The position numbers were made by a program, and so were the translations under genes. Positions 41,346-50,155 of a DNA stretch of 64,000 bases are shown here, piece after piece; positions within the stretch are counted from its first letter, which is position 1; each line of letters begins with the position of its first letter. Below the pieces are notes generated by a model that made no database searches, was not told where the DNA came from, and was given only the letters and a program-made list of their open reading frames with translations. The stretch is taken from the NCBI GenBank assembly GCA_965221845.1, contig OZ244919.1:1798001-1862000 (forward strand). Direction: 5' to 3'. Source of the DNA: JAJEFO01 sp965221845. Lineage in GTDB: Bacteria; Pseudomonadota; Alphaproteobacteria; Rhodobacterales; Rhodobacteraceae.

Positions 41346-42392
41346 CTACGAGATCTCGATGCGGGGATTCAGGAGCACGTATCCGATGTCGGAAACCAGC
41401 TGCGTGGCCAGCACGACAACGGCCGCCACCACCGAGCAGGCAAGCAGCAGCTGGATGTCGTTGTTGCCCGCCGCCTGCACCAGCACCCAGCCGAAACCCT
41501 TGTAGTTGAAAAGCGTCTCGACAATCACGACCCCGTTCAGGAGCCAGGGGAACTGGAGCATGATGACGGTGAAGGGCGCGATCAGCGCGTTCCTGAGCGC
41601 GTGCCTGAGGACGACGTCGCGAAAGCTGAGGCCCTTGAGCCGTGCAGTGCGGATGTACTGGGCGGTCATGACCTCGGCCATGGAGGCCCGGGTCATCCTG
41701 GCGATGTACCCCACGCCGTAGAGCGAGATGGTCAGCACGGGGAGGAGGAAGTTCTCGAGCGTCGCGTTTTCGGCCGCGCTGGTGGCGGTGCCCTTGAAGA
41801 CCTTCCAGCCGGCCGAGGATGCGAGCAGCGTGATGAGAACGACGCCCGAGACGTATTCGGGCGTGGCCGCCGACGCGATGGAGAAGGTCGAGAGCGACCT
41901 GTCCAGCCGGGAGCCCTCGCGCATTCCGGCCAGGACGCCGATGACCAGCGCCGCGGGCACCATGACCGCCAGCACCCAGAACATCAGCTTTCCGGTCAGG
42001 CCGAGCCGGACGGCGACGATGCTGCCGACATCGTCCTTGAAGACCGTCGAGAACCCCCAGTCGCCCTGCAGCAGCCCGCAGAAGCGCGGCGCCTCCGACG
42101 GATCCATGCCCCCTCTCGCGCATCGGGCCGTGACGGCGCCGGTCTCCGGGCTCTCGTGCACGTGTCCGGGGACGAGCCCGAGCCACTGCCCGTACTTGAC
42201 GGGCAGGGGCTGCAAGTGGCCGTTCCTCTCGAGATACGAGGCCACGGCGTCGTCGGACATCCGCTGGTTGCCCTGGGTCCTGGCAAGCTTTTCGAGAGCG
42301 GGGTGGAGGTTCGTCAGGAAGAACACGACGAACGTGAGGCAGAGCGCCGTCAGGATCATGACGCCGACGCGACGCAGGATGAAGACTCCCAT
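41346..42392 (-). CDS. Peptide-type ABC transporter permease 1 (DppB-like)
   Basis: 348 residues. The start MGVFILRRVGVMILTALCLTFVVFFLTNL is typical of DppB/OppB. A periplasmic loop of about 100 residues follows (CGLLQGDWGFSTVFKDDV). The EAA-type cytoplasmic loop is AEVMTAQYIRTARLKGLSFRDVVLRHALRNALIAPF, and the C-terminal helix pair is WLLNGVVIVETLFNYKGFGWVLVQAA. It partners the DppC-like permease downstream and lies 73 bases after the binding-protein stop. Confidence 0.93.
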   Translation of the reverse strand: MGVFILRRVGVMILTALCLTFVVFFLTNLHPALEKLARTQGNQRMSDDAVASYLERNGHLQPLPVKYGQWLGLVPGHVHESPETGAVTARCARGGMDPSEAPRFCGLLQGDWGFSTVFKDDVGSIVAVRLGLTGKLMFWVLAVMVPAALVIGVLAGMREGSRLDRSLSTFSIASAATPEYVSGVVLITLLASSAGWKVFKGTATSAAENATLENFLLPVLTISLYGVGYIARMTRASMAEVMTAQYIRTARLKGLSFRDVVLRHALRNALIAPFTVIMLQFPWLLNGVVIVETLFNYKGFGWVLVQAAGNNDIQLLLACSVVAAVVVLATQLVSDIGYVLLNPRIEIS

Positions 42393-42465
42393 GAGGACTA
42401 CCTGTCTTCTGCCGCGGGACCGCGGCGCCAGGCCGGGAGCGGGGCCGCCGCCCGGAACGATGCCG

Positions 42466-44115
42466 TCAGGCCGCGAAGCCCAGCTTGTAGGGATGGATCT
42501 CGAAGGTGACGTGGATGCCGGCGCCCACGAGCCCGGGCTTCGCGTGACGGTAGAGCGACCGCCAGTACGGCTGCACGGTCACGCCTTCGTCCTGGACGAG
42601 CTTCTGGATCCTGGCCATGACCGCGCGCCGCCTGTCGACGTCCGCCAAGGCCTGGGCCTCGGCCAGAAGCGCGTCGAAATCGGGATTCGCCCAGCCGAAC
42701 TCGTTCCAGGCCTCGCCCGAGCGATACGCAAGGGCGAGGATCTGCACGCCCAGCGGACGGTGGTTCCAGTTGGTCGAGCTGAACGGATACTTGGCCCAGT
42801 CGTTCCAGAAGGTCGAACCCGGCAGGATCGTGCGCCTGACGTTGAAGCCCGCATCGCGAAGCTGGGCGGCGACGGCGTCGGTCGTGTTCTTCCGCCAGTC
42901 GTCGTCGATCGACACGAGCTCGTGCTCGTAGTCCGCCATGCCCGCGTCCTCCATCAGGGCACGGGCCCGTTCGACGTCGCGCACGACCGGCGGCAGTTCG
43001 GCATATTCCGGATGCACCGGCCCGACGTGATGGTTTTCGGCAGGGACGCCGCGGTCGCCGTATCCGAGCTCCAGGCACACGGCGTTGTCCACGGCAAGCT
43101 GCAGGGCCCTGCGGACGCGCACGTCGGCATAGGGCCTCTTGCCGTCGACCTCGGCCAGCTGGTTCGGGCGGATGACGATCGTCGCCGCGGTGACGACTTC
43201 GGACTTCTCGAAGCCGAGGCCGTCCATCACGTCGATGAATTCGCCGACCGACTCGTAGAGGAAGTCCACCTCGTCGGCCTCGAGGGCGGCCAGCCAGGCG
43301 GCCGGGTCGGTGCCGAAGTCGATGAACTCGATCCGGTCCAGGGCCGGCCTGCCGAACACGGCCTCGCCCCACCACTGGTGATTCTCGTTGCGTTCGATCG
43401 CGCTCTTCACCCCGACCTCGAGCTCCGTCATGAGGTACGGCCCCGTGCCGACGGCATTCATGACGTCTTCGGCGTTGAACGACGCGTGGACGACGGCGGC
43501 CGGGTAGTCCGCCATGCCCGGTATGACCGTGATGTCGGGCCGCGGCAGGTTCAGGCGGACGGTGAGGCCGTCCACGACCTCGACCCCGCCCTCGATGGCC
43601 TTGCCGGTCTCCGGATCGACCAGGACGCCGAAGCGCCCGGCCATCGAGTTGCCTTCGACCGACTTGTCCGCCCAGCCGGTGATGTTGCGGGCCACGTCTT
43701 CCGCCGTGAAGTCGTCGCCGTTGTTCCACTTGACGCCCGGGCGGACACGCAGGGTGAACATGGTCGCGTCGTCGTTCACGTCCCAGCCTTCAAGCAGCAT
43801 CGGCTTGAACGATCCGTCGTTGTTGTACTCGACCAGGTACTCAAGGGTGCCGCGGGTGTAGTTCGCGATCTGGCTCCAGTCGAAGACGCGGGGGGCCTTC
43901 AGCGCGCGCACCTCCATCTGGACGCGCATCGTTCCGCCCATCCTTGCGCGCGGGCCGGCCCGGACGGGAGCGCTTGCCCCGATCAGGCCGTATGCCGCGG
44001 AGGTGGCGACGCCCAGGGCCGTCGCGCGGGTCAGGAACTCGCGGCGGCTGATCTTGCCTTCGCGACATTCCTCCGCGTGCATGAGGGCGGCAGGGTGGAT
44101 TCTCCTCGTCGTCAT
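42466..44115 (-). CDS. Extracellular solute-binding protein, family 5 (peptide/opine type), Tat-exported
   Basis: 549 residues. An N-terminal twin-arginine motif SRREFL (residues 23-28) is followed by a hydrophobic stretch (ATALGVATSAAYGLIGA), so it is probably exported folded by Tat. The SBP5 landmarks include VRPGVKWNNGDDFTAEDVARNI, GTGPYLMTE and PYADVRVRRALQLAVD. It captures peptides or similar solutes in the periplasm for the permease/ATPase genes that follow in the same operon. The substrate cannot be read from sequence. The first gene of the transport operon; 232 bases upstream separate it from a strong palindrome behind znuA. Confidence 0.92.
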   Translation of the reverse strand: MTTRRIHPAALMHAEECREGKISRREFLTRATALGVATSAAYGLIGASAPVRAGPRARMGGTMRVQMEVRALKAPRVFDWSQIANYTRGTLEYLVEYNNDGSFKPMLLEGWDVNDDATMFTLRVRPGVKWNNGDDFTAEDVARNITGWADKSVEGNSMAGRFGVLVDPETGKAIEGGVEVVDGLTVRLNLPRPDITVIPGMADYPAAVVHASFNAEDVMNAVGTGPYLMTELEVGVKSAIERNENHQWWGEAVFGRPALDRIEFIDFGTDPAAWLAALEADEVDFLYESVGEFIDVMDGLGFEKSEVVTAATIVIRPNQLAEVDGKRPYADVRVRRALQLAVDNAVCLELGYGDRGVPAENHHVGPVHPEYAELPPVVRDVERARALMEDAGMADYEHELVSIDDDWRKNTTDAVAAQLRDAGFNVRRTILPGSTFWNDWAKYPFSSTNWNHRPLGVQILALAYRSGEAWNEFGWANPDFDALLAEAQALADVDRRRAVMARIQKLVQDEGVTVQPYWRSLYRHAKPGLVGAGIHVTFEIHPYKLGFAA

Positions 44116-44347
44116 GGCGTCGTTTCTCCCCGTGTCATGTTTCGGCCGTTGCCCGTTCGGTTCATTGCAGCCGCATCGCGTGCGGCTCCCGACATCCCGT
44201 CACCCATAGACCCAAAGGCTGTCTCCAGCAACCGGGACAACGCGTTTCCGACATGATTTTCGGCAAAAAACGACATTTCGCCGGCCGACGTGCGGGGTCA
44301 TGGCCGATCCTGGCGACGTCCCCCGGACGCGGCCGTCGCGAAAGCGG

Positions 44348-44385
44348 CCTGCCACGGCCGGCGGCGCGCCGCCGGCCGTGGCAGG
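44348..44385 (-). terminator. 38-bp perfect palindrome after znuA (probable terminator hairpin)
   Basis: Two 19-base arms without a loop, extremely GC-rich, starting CCTGCCACGGCC and ending with its complement. It begins five bases beyond the znuA stop on the minus strand. There is no T run after the stem, so it is not a canonical intrinsic terminator, but it would form a very stable hairpin and is well placed to end znuA mRNA or shield its 3' end. A protein-binding site is an alternative. Confidence 0.6.
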
Positions 44386-44390
44386 TCCGG

Positions 44391-45449
44391 TCACTGCAGG
44401 CAGCCGGCCAGAGTCGCGGCCATGTTGCGGATCACCTGCCTGTACAGTGCCGGCCCCGGCTCGAGATCCGCCCCCAGCGGATCGATCACGCCGGTGTTCG
44501 CCTCGGTTCCGTCGAGAACGGCGGCGACCAGGCCCGGGTTGAACTGCGGCTCGGCAAGGACGCAGCCGACGCCCTCCTCCCGGATCCGGGCCTGGATCTC
44601 CGCGACCCGCGCCGGGCTTGGATCAGACGCGTCCCCGAGCGCGATCGCGCCCGAGGCCGGGAAGTCGAACGCGACCTCGAAATACTGGTAGGCATCGTGG
44701 AAGACGACGAACTTGCCGCCACGCACCGGACCCAGGGTCTTGCGCACCTCGGCGGACAGGGCCTCGATCTCCGCCACCCCTGCGGCGGCGTTGGCGAAGT
44801 AGGAGCCCGCATTGTCCGGGTCCGCCGCAGAAAGCTGCGCCGCGATCAGGTTGAGCCACGTGCCGGCGTTCTCAGGCGACAGCCAGGCATGCGGATCGTG
44901 GTCGCCATGAGCGTGACCGTGATCGTCATGGGCGTGCGATTCATGCCCGTGTTCGTCTTCGTGTGCGTGCTCATGCTCGTCCTTGTGGGCGTGTTCGTCA
45001 TGATTCCCGTCATGCCCTTCATGTCCATGAGCATGCTCCTCGTCGTGCGCATGCTCCTCATGCCCGTCCTCTTCATGCGCGTGAGCCTCGAAGAGCGCCC
45101 CTTCCCGGAAATCGAGCAGGATCGTGCCATCGGCCTCCAGCAGCGTCGTCACCTCCGCATTCACGGCCAGGTTCGTCACCGCGTCGGCCATCCGCGGCGC
45201 CAGATCCTCGCCCATCCAGAACACGAGATCGGCGCCTTGAAGCGCGGCAGCGTCGGAGGGGCGCAGGACGTACCCATGGGGCGAGGCGCCCGGCGGCACG
45301 ACGAGACCGGGCGTGCCGACCCCCTCCATCACGCGTGCCACGAGCGAGTGCACCGGCGCGATGTCGACTGCAACGCTCGGCGTGTCCGCCACGGCTGCGC
45401 CACCCGCCAGGGCGACCGCGACCGAGAGAGGAAGTGGCTTTCTGGGCAT
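44391..45449 (-). CDS. znuA: Zinc ABC transporter, periplasmic binding protein
   Basis: 352 residues with a short signal sequence (MPRKPLPLSVAVALAGGAAVA). Metal-ligand positions are in the usual order: IAPVHSLVARVMEG (first His), the His in DPHAWLSPENA, FHDAYQYFEVAF (third), and the acidic ligand near TGVIDPLGADLE. Between them is a His/Asp/Glu-rich loop of about 70 residues (many HEH, HAHE and DEH repeats), typical of ZnuA and thought to collect zinc. Divergent from zur-znuCB, with a Zur-type operator 12 bases upstream of the start. Confidence 0.95.
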   Translation of the reverse strand: MPRKPLPLSVAVALAGGAAVADTPSVAVDIAPVHSLVARVMEGVGTPGLVVPPGASPHGYVLRPSDAAALQGADLVFWMGEDLAPRMADAVTNLAVNAEVTTLLEADGTILLDFREGALFEAHAHEEDGHEEHAHDEEHAHGHEGHDGNHDEHAHKDEHEHAHEDEHGHESHAHDDHGHAHGDHDPHAWLSPENAGTWLNLIAAQLSAADPDNAGSYFANAAAGVAEIEALSAEVRKTLGPVRGGKFVVFHDAYQYFEVAFDFPASGAIALGDASDPSPARVAEIQARIREEGVGCVLAEPQFNPGLVAAVLDGTEANTGVIDPLGADLEPGPALYRQVIRNMAATLAGCLQ

Positions 45450-45460
45450 CGGAATCTCCG

Positions 45461-45475
45461 TGTGATACTATAACA
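45461..45475. promoter_or_regulatory. Probable Zur operator between znuA and zur-znuCB
   Basis: TGTGATACTATAACA is an imperfect palindrome with 12 of 14 paired positions matching, of the TGTTATANTATAACA type bound by Zur in alphaproteobacteria. It lies in the 44 bases between the divergent start codons, so zinc-loaded Zur could repress both znuA and its own operon. Confidence 0.8.
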
Positions 45476-45493
45476 TCCCGAATCGGATACTTG

Positions 45494-46024
45494 ATGCGGA
45501 ATGGCATGACAAGCGACGCGCGACCCGCGCCTGACCGGAGTCCGCCCTTGGCCGGATTCCGGGAGCAGGGCCACGACGCCCGCGCCGGCCGGGCGATGGC
45601 CGCAGCCGAAGCGCGCTGCGCAGAGGAAGGCCTGCGCCTCACGCCGGTGCGGCGCAAGGTGCTGGAGATCCTGCTTCAGGAGCGCCGGGCGCTTGGCGCC
45701 TACGCAATCCTGGACATGCTGCGCGATGCGGGGTTCGGACCGCAGCCGCCGGTGGCCTATCGCGCGCTCGACTTCCTCAGGGAGCATGGATTCGTGCACA
45801 GGATCGAGCGCCTGAACGCGTTCGTCGCCTGCGTGCATCCGGAAGAGGCCCATTCGCCCGCCTTCATGATATGCCGCCTTTGCGAGGCCGTGGCCGAGAC
45901 GCTTTCGGCCCCGGCAAAAGGCGCGCTGGGAGATGCGGCGCGCGTGGCCGGATTCCGGATCGAGAGGACCGTCGTCGAGGCCGAGGGGGTCTGCCAGGCC
46001 TGCATGGACCAGGCAACGCCATGA
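45494..46024 (+). CDS. zur: Zinc uptake regulator Zur (Fur family)
   Basis: 176 residues. The winged-helix part reads EEGLRLTPVRRKVLEILLQERRALGAYAILDMLR and PVAYRALDFLREHGFVHRIERLNAFVAC. The dimerisation part has the two CxxC structural-zinc pairs (CRLC, CQAC) and a His-rich patch (HPEEAHSPAF). It represses zinc-uptake genes when zinc is sufficient. Starts at 45494 and 45506 are both possible; no clear ribosome site distinguishes them. The stop overlaps znuC (ATGA), giving a zur-znuC-znuB operon. Confidence 0.92.
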   Translation: MRNGMTSDARPAPDRSPPLAGFREQGHDARAGRAMAAAEARCAEEGLRLTPVRRKVLEILLQERRALGAYAILDMLRDAGFGPQPPVAYRALDFLREHGFVHRIERLNAFVACVHPEEAHSPAFMICRLCEAVAETLSAPAKGALGDAARVAGFRIERTVVEAEGVCQACMDQATP

Positions 46025-46740
46025 AACTGGTGGACGTCGAAGGCCTGAGCGTCCGCTATGGCGCCCGCACGGTGCTGCGCGATGTCGGCCTGACCGTGGA
46101 GCCGGGCGAGATCGTCACCATTGTCGGCCCGAACGGTTCGGGCAAGACAAGCCTGTTCCGGGCCATCATCGGCGCGGCCGAACCGGCCGCGGGACGGATC
46201 AGGCGCAAGCCCGGGCTCAGGATCGGCTACGTGCCGCAACGCCTGCACGTCGACCCGACGCTCCCGATCACCGTGGAGCGATTCATGCGCCTTGCAGGTC
46301 GCGTGCGCCGCCAGGACTGCGCGGCGGCGCTGGGCGCGGCCGGCGTTCCCGACCTGGCGGATCGCCAGATGTCGCAACTGTCGGGCGGCCAGTTTCAGCG
46401 CGTCCTGCTGGCGCGCGCCCTCGTGGCCCGGCCCGAGATCCTGCTTCTGGACGAGGCGGCCCAAGGCCTCGACCATGCCGGCTCCGCCGCCTTCTACCGG
46501 AAGATCGAGACGCTGCGCGCCGAGACCGGCTGCGCCGTGCTGATGATCAGCCACGAACTGCACGTCGTCATGAGCGCCTCGGACCGCGTGATCTGCCTGA
46601 ACGGCCGCGTCTGCTGCGAAGGCGCGCCGTCGGCCGTCGCCTCCGCCCCGGAGTACCGGGCGCTGTTCGGGACCGGCACCGAAGGGGCGCTGGCGCTCTA
46701 CCGGCACGACCACGATCATCGCCACGAGGCGGCGGGGTGA
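46021..46740 (+). CDS. znuC: Zinc ABC transporter, ATP-binding protein
   Basis: 239 residues. Walker A GPNGSGKTS near residue 38, Q-loop in YVPQRLHV, signature LSGGQFQRV, Walker B LLLDEAAQGLD (the usual P of DEP is Ala) and switch His in MISHELHVVM. The His-rich tail HDHDHRHE is common in ZnuC. It powers zinc import with ZnuB and ZnuA. It overlaps zur by four bases and znuB by four bases (GTGA). Confidence 0.95.
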   Translation: MKLVDVEGLSVRYGARTVLRDVGLTVEPGEIVTIVGPNGSGKTSLFRAIIGAAEPAAGRIRRKPGLRIGYVPQRLHVDPTLPITVERFMRLAGRVRRQDCAAALGAAGVPDLADRQMSQLSGGQFQRVLLARALVARPEILLLDEAAQGLDHAGSAAFYRKIETLRAETGCAVLMISHELHVVMSASDRVICLNGRVCCEGAPSAVASAPEYRALFGTGTEGALALYRHDHDHRHEAAG

Positions 46741-47537
46741 CGCTCGACGACTTCATGGTGCGGGCGACGCTCGCCGGCGTCGGGGTGGCCCTGGCGGCTG
46801 CCCCGCTCGGCTGCTTCGTGGTCTGGCGGCGCATGGCGTATTTCGGCGATGCCACGGCCCACGCAGCGATGCTCGGCGTCGCGCTCTCCCTGGCGATGCA
46901 GATGCCCATCTTTCTTGGCGCGGCGGCCGTTGCGCTGGCCATGGCCGCGACGGTGAGCCTGCTCAGCGGACACGGCTACGCGATGGACACGCTTCTCGGC
47001 GTGATGGCCCATTCCGCGCTCGCCTTCGGGCTCGTCGCGGTCTCGCTCCTGTCCGGCATCCGAATCGACCTCTCGGCCTATCTCTTCGGGGACATCCTCG
47101 CCGTGTCGCGAAGCGACCTGCTGGTGATCTGGGGCGGGGCGGGGCTCGTGGTCGCCCTGATCGCCTGGCGCTGGGCGGCGCTGCTGACAGCAACCCTGAA
47201 CGAAGAGATCGCCTTCGCCGGCGGGATCGATCCACGGCGGGAACAGATTGTCCTTACGCTTTCCCTGGCGATCGCCGTGGCGGTCGCCATCAAGGTTGTG
47301 GGCGTGCTGCTGATCGCCGCCATGCTGATCATCCCGGCGGCCACCGCCCGCAGCCTTGCCCGGACGCCTGAAGCCATGGCGATGGTCGCTGCCGCCATCG
47401 GGGGGATCTCGGCGGTGGCGGGCCTGCGCGCCGCCTACGTGCTTGACACCCCGGCAGGCCCGTCCATCGTCTGCTTTGCCGCCTTGCTGTTTGCCGGCTT
47501 CGGCCTCGCGGGCCTGTTGAGCCGGCGCGGCGCGTAG
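46737..47537 (+). CDS. znuB: Zinc ABC transporter, permease
   Basis: 266 residues, GTG start at 46737 overlapping the znuC stop. Hydrophobic throughout, with about eight membrane segments. The ABC-3 permease marks are WRRMAYFGDATAHAAMLGVALSL, the cytoplasmic ATPase-contact region TLNEEIAFAGGIDPRREQ and VGVLLIAAMLIIPAATARSLA. It forms the inner-membrane zinc channel. The last gene of the zur operon. Confidence 0.95.
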   Translation: MTLDDFMVRATLAGVGVALAAAPLGCFVVWRRMAYFGDATAHAAMLGVALSLAMQMPIFLGAAAVALAMAATVSLLSGHGYAMDTLLGVMAHSALAFGLVAVSLLSGIRIDLSAYLFGDILAVSRSDLLVIWGGAGLVVALIAWRWAALLTATLNEEIAFAGGIDPRREQIVLTLSLAIAVAVAIKVVGVLLIAAMLIIPAATARSLARTPEAMAMVAAAIGGISAVAGLRAAYVLDTPAGPSIVCFAALLFAGFGLAGLLSRRGA

Positions 47538-47684
47538 GCGCCGGACGCCTGCGGCCCGGGCGCGCCGCGGACCTCTCCGGCAGGAACGCCTGCTTCGAGC
47601 GCCTGAAGGACTCCATGCCTGTGCACGCCTGGCCCCCGACGGCCATGCAGGGAAGGGCGATCATGAGCGTTTCGCGGCAAGGCG

Positions 47685-49505
47685 TCAGGGCTCCATCGCC
47701 TCGAGATCGTCGATGAAGCCCGAGATCATGCCGAGACCCTTGTCCCAGAATGCCGGATCGCCGGCATCAAGGCCGAAAGGCGCAAGGATCTCCTTGTGAT
47801 GCCGTGAGCCTCCTGCCTTCAGCATCTCGAAATACTTTTCCTGAAACGCCGGATCGCCTTCCTCGTAGACCGCGTACAGCGCGCTCACGAGCCCGTCCCC
47901 GAACGCGTAGGCATAGACGTAGAAGGGCGTATGCACGAAATGGGGAACATAGGCCCAGAACGTCTCGTAGCCTTCCATGAAACTGAACGCGGGCCCGAGA
48001 CTCTCTTCCTGCACGCTCATCCAGATCTCGCCTATGTCACGGGGCGTCAGTTCGCCCTCGCGACGCGCAACGTGCAGCCTGCACTCGAAGTCGTAGAACG
48101 CGATCTGCCGGACGACGGTGTTGATCATGTCCTCGACCTTGCCTGCCAGGAGCGCTTTCCTTTCGTCGGCCGAAGGCGCGTCGGCGAGGAGCTTCCGGAA
48201 AGCGAGCATCTCGCCGAAGACGCTCGCCGTCTCTGCAAGCGTCAGCGGCGTCTCGGACAGGAGCTGTCCCTGTCCGGCCGCCAGGCGCTGGTGCACGCCA
48301 TGGCCCAGTTCGTGGGCCAGCGTCATGACGTCGTGCGGCTTGCCGAGGTAGTTCAGCATCACGTAAGGGTGCGCGTCAGCAACCGTCGGATGGGCGAAGG
48401 CGCCGTGCGCCTTGCCAGCCCTGACGGGGGCGTCGATCCAGCCGCTCCCGAAGAAAGGCTCCGCAAGCCGCGCCATCTCGGGATCGAAGCCGTGATAGGC
48501 CGCCATCACCGTGTCACGCGCCTCCTCCCACGTAAAGGTTCGGTCCGACTCCATGGGCAGGGGCGCATTCCGGTCCCAGATCTCGAGCGGGTCGATCCCC
48601 ATCCAGCGCGACTTGAGCCTGTAGTACCGGTGGCTGATCTTCGGATATGCCGCCACGACGGCGTCCCGCAGCGCGCCGACGACTTCCGGCTCCACGTCGT
48701 TGGACAGGTGCCGGCCCGTCTGCGGCGTCGGCATCCCGCGCCAGCGGTCCTCGATCTCCTTTTCCTTGGCAAGCGTGTTGTGAACCCTGGCAAAGAGCTT
48801 GACGTTCTCGCTGAAGACACGCACGAGCTCCCGCGCCGCCGCTTCGCGAAGGTCGCGGTCCCTGTCCGTCAGATGGTCCAGGGTCGCTGCCAGGTTCGTT
48901 TCCTCGCCGTTCACGCAAAACGACAGCCCCGCCACGGTCTCGTCGAAAAGCCTGTTCCATGCGGTTGCGCCGACCGGCGACCGGTCATGCAGAAACCTCT
49001 CCATCTCGTCAGAGAGCTGGTACGGACGCATGGCGCGCATCCGGTCGAACACGGGCTTGTAACGGGCCAGATCCCCGTCTTCGGCAAACCAGCCTTCGAG
49101 GATGCCGTCTTCGATCCGGTTGACCTCGAGAGAGAGGAAAACGAGCGAAGCCCTGGCGGCCGTGATCCTGTCGTGCGCGTCCGACAGGAACTTGGCGCGG
49201 CCGGCGTCGGTGGTGTCCTGATGGTATCTCAATCCGGCGAAGGACATGATCCGGCCCGCCGTCAGGTCGATCTCCTCGTAGCGCCGCACGCAGATGCGCA
49301 TGGCTGCGGCGTCCAGATCCCTGAGCTTGCCTTCGTACTCGGCGGCGAAGCTGGCGCAGCTCTTCTCCAGGCGCTCGAGGTCCCTCGCGAACTCGGGCGC
49401 ATCAGGCCCTGAATACAGATCCGACAGATCCCATTCCGGCAGGTCGCCAAGGGAGGCGGGCGCGGCGGAACCCGGTACGGGCGAAGGCTTGGAAGTCATG
49501 TCCAT
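47685..49505 (-). CDS. pepF: Oligoendopeptidase F (M3 metallopeptidase)
   Basis: 606 residues from ATG 49505 (GGAAGGA nine bases upstream; MDMTSKPSPV). The zinc-binding HELGH lies in VMTLAHELGHGVHQRLA near residue 395, with the third ligand Glu in ETPLTLAETASVFGEM. The C-terminal FYVYAYAFGDGLVSALYAVYEEG segment is family-typical. A cytoplasmic peptidase that trims short peptides. The 147 bases between it and the convergent znuB hold no gene. Confidence 0.94.
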   Translation of the reverse strand: MDMTSKPSPVPGSAAPASLGDLPEWDLSDLYSGPDAPEFARDLERLEKSCASFAAEYEGKLRDLDAAAMRICVRRYEEIDLTAGRIMSFAGLRYHQDTTDAGRAKFLSDAHDRITAARASLVFLSLEVNRIEDGILEGWFAEDGDLARYKPVFDRMRAMRPYQLSDEMERFLHDRSPVGATAWNRLFDETVAGLSFCVNGEETNLAATLDHLTDRDRDLREAAARELVRVFSENVKLFARVHNTLAKEKEIEDRWRGMPTPQTGRHLSNDVEPEVVGALRDAVVAAYPKISHRYYRLKSRWMGIDPLEIWDRNAPLPMESDRTFTWEEARDTVMAAYHGFDPEMARLAEPFFGSGWIDAPVRAGKAHGAFAHPTVADAHPYVMLNYLGKPHDVMTLAHELGHGVHQRLAAGQGQLLSETPLTLAETASVFGEMLAFRKLLADAPSADERKALLAGKVEDMINTVVRQIAFYDFECRLHVARREGELTPRDIGEIWMSVQEESLGPAFSFMEGYETFWAYVPHFVHTPFYVYAYAFGDGLVSALYAVYEEGDPAFQEKYFEMLKAGGSRHHKEILAPFGLDAGDPAFWDKGLGMISGFIDDLEAMEP

Positions 49506-49532
49506 GGAATTACGGTCCTTCCCGGCTCGCCA

Positions 49533-49802
49533 ACAACCTAACCGGAACTTCACGGGCATGAAAGACAGTTTCGCCCAAGCGTGACAGGGGCTTTGGCCGG
49601 AATCAGGCTGTCACGCTCATGCAGTCGCCCTGGTCCGGGTCCATTCCGAGCAGCTCGAACGCCTTCGCCTGCAGCCCGGTCGGCTCCGAGGCCGGCCGGA
49701 ACCGGCTGTCGGGCCGTCCGGGCAGGAAGACGTCGTTCAGCGTCAGGGTGCCGAGGTCGGCGAGCAGGGTGCGCAGGCTGTGGACGGGGAGCCCGCCGGG
49801 GT
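49533..49802 (-). mobile_element. Transposase C-terminal relic (IS1634/IS4-like) with its IS end
   Basis: The minus strand from about 49802 to the stop at 49603 reads GGLPVHSLRTLLADLGTLTLN, DVFLPGRPDSRFRPASEPTGL and QAKAFELLGMDP. This is the usual C-terminus of IS1634-type transposases (LPVHSFxTLLxDLATLTLN..PTxLQxKAFxLLG). The next ~70 bases (49533-49602) match the solitary repeat at 26497-26560 and so look like the element's terminal repeat. The rest of the transposase is gone. Confidence 0.65.
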
Positions 49803-50155
49803 CCGCTTCGTGTCGGCATTCGCCTTCGCGCGCGCCGAGACCCTCGTATGCTTCGAGAATCGGAAAGGAACCGGGAGGTGGCCGTGGATAAGTTGGGCGC
49901 GGTTTCCTGTGGGAAAACAGGCTCTTGCCTTGCGCCTCCTCCCCGGTTCATTCCTGTGACGGGACCGCCGCCGCCAGGCCTGGCGGCGGCGGAGCGGGGC
50001 TTGCCCCGCAGGACGGGTCGGACCGGACGACCCTTGGATCGCATTCGCGGATCCGACCGCAAGCGTGGTCGGCCCGTCCTCCCTTCGCCTCCCGCGTGCC
50101 TCCCATGGATGCCGGGTTCGAGAACCGGACCGTCGCGAGGACAGGAGCGGGAGAC
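49803..50155. other. Non-coding scar between two transposon relics
   Basis: No supported gene. It is the upstream side of the IS110 relic and could contain its left non-coding end, where IS110-group elements encode their bridge RNA. It includes GC-rich inverted segments (GCCGCCGCCAGGCCTGGCGGCGG around 49966-49992). I cannot show an RNA. Confidence 0.4.

Noticed and set aside
44940..45080. Repetitive CAT/CTC-rich stretch that could be taken for a tandem DNA repeat
   Set aside because: It encodes the His/Asp/Glu-rich metal loop of ZnuA on the minus strand.
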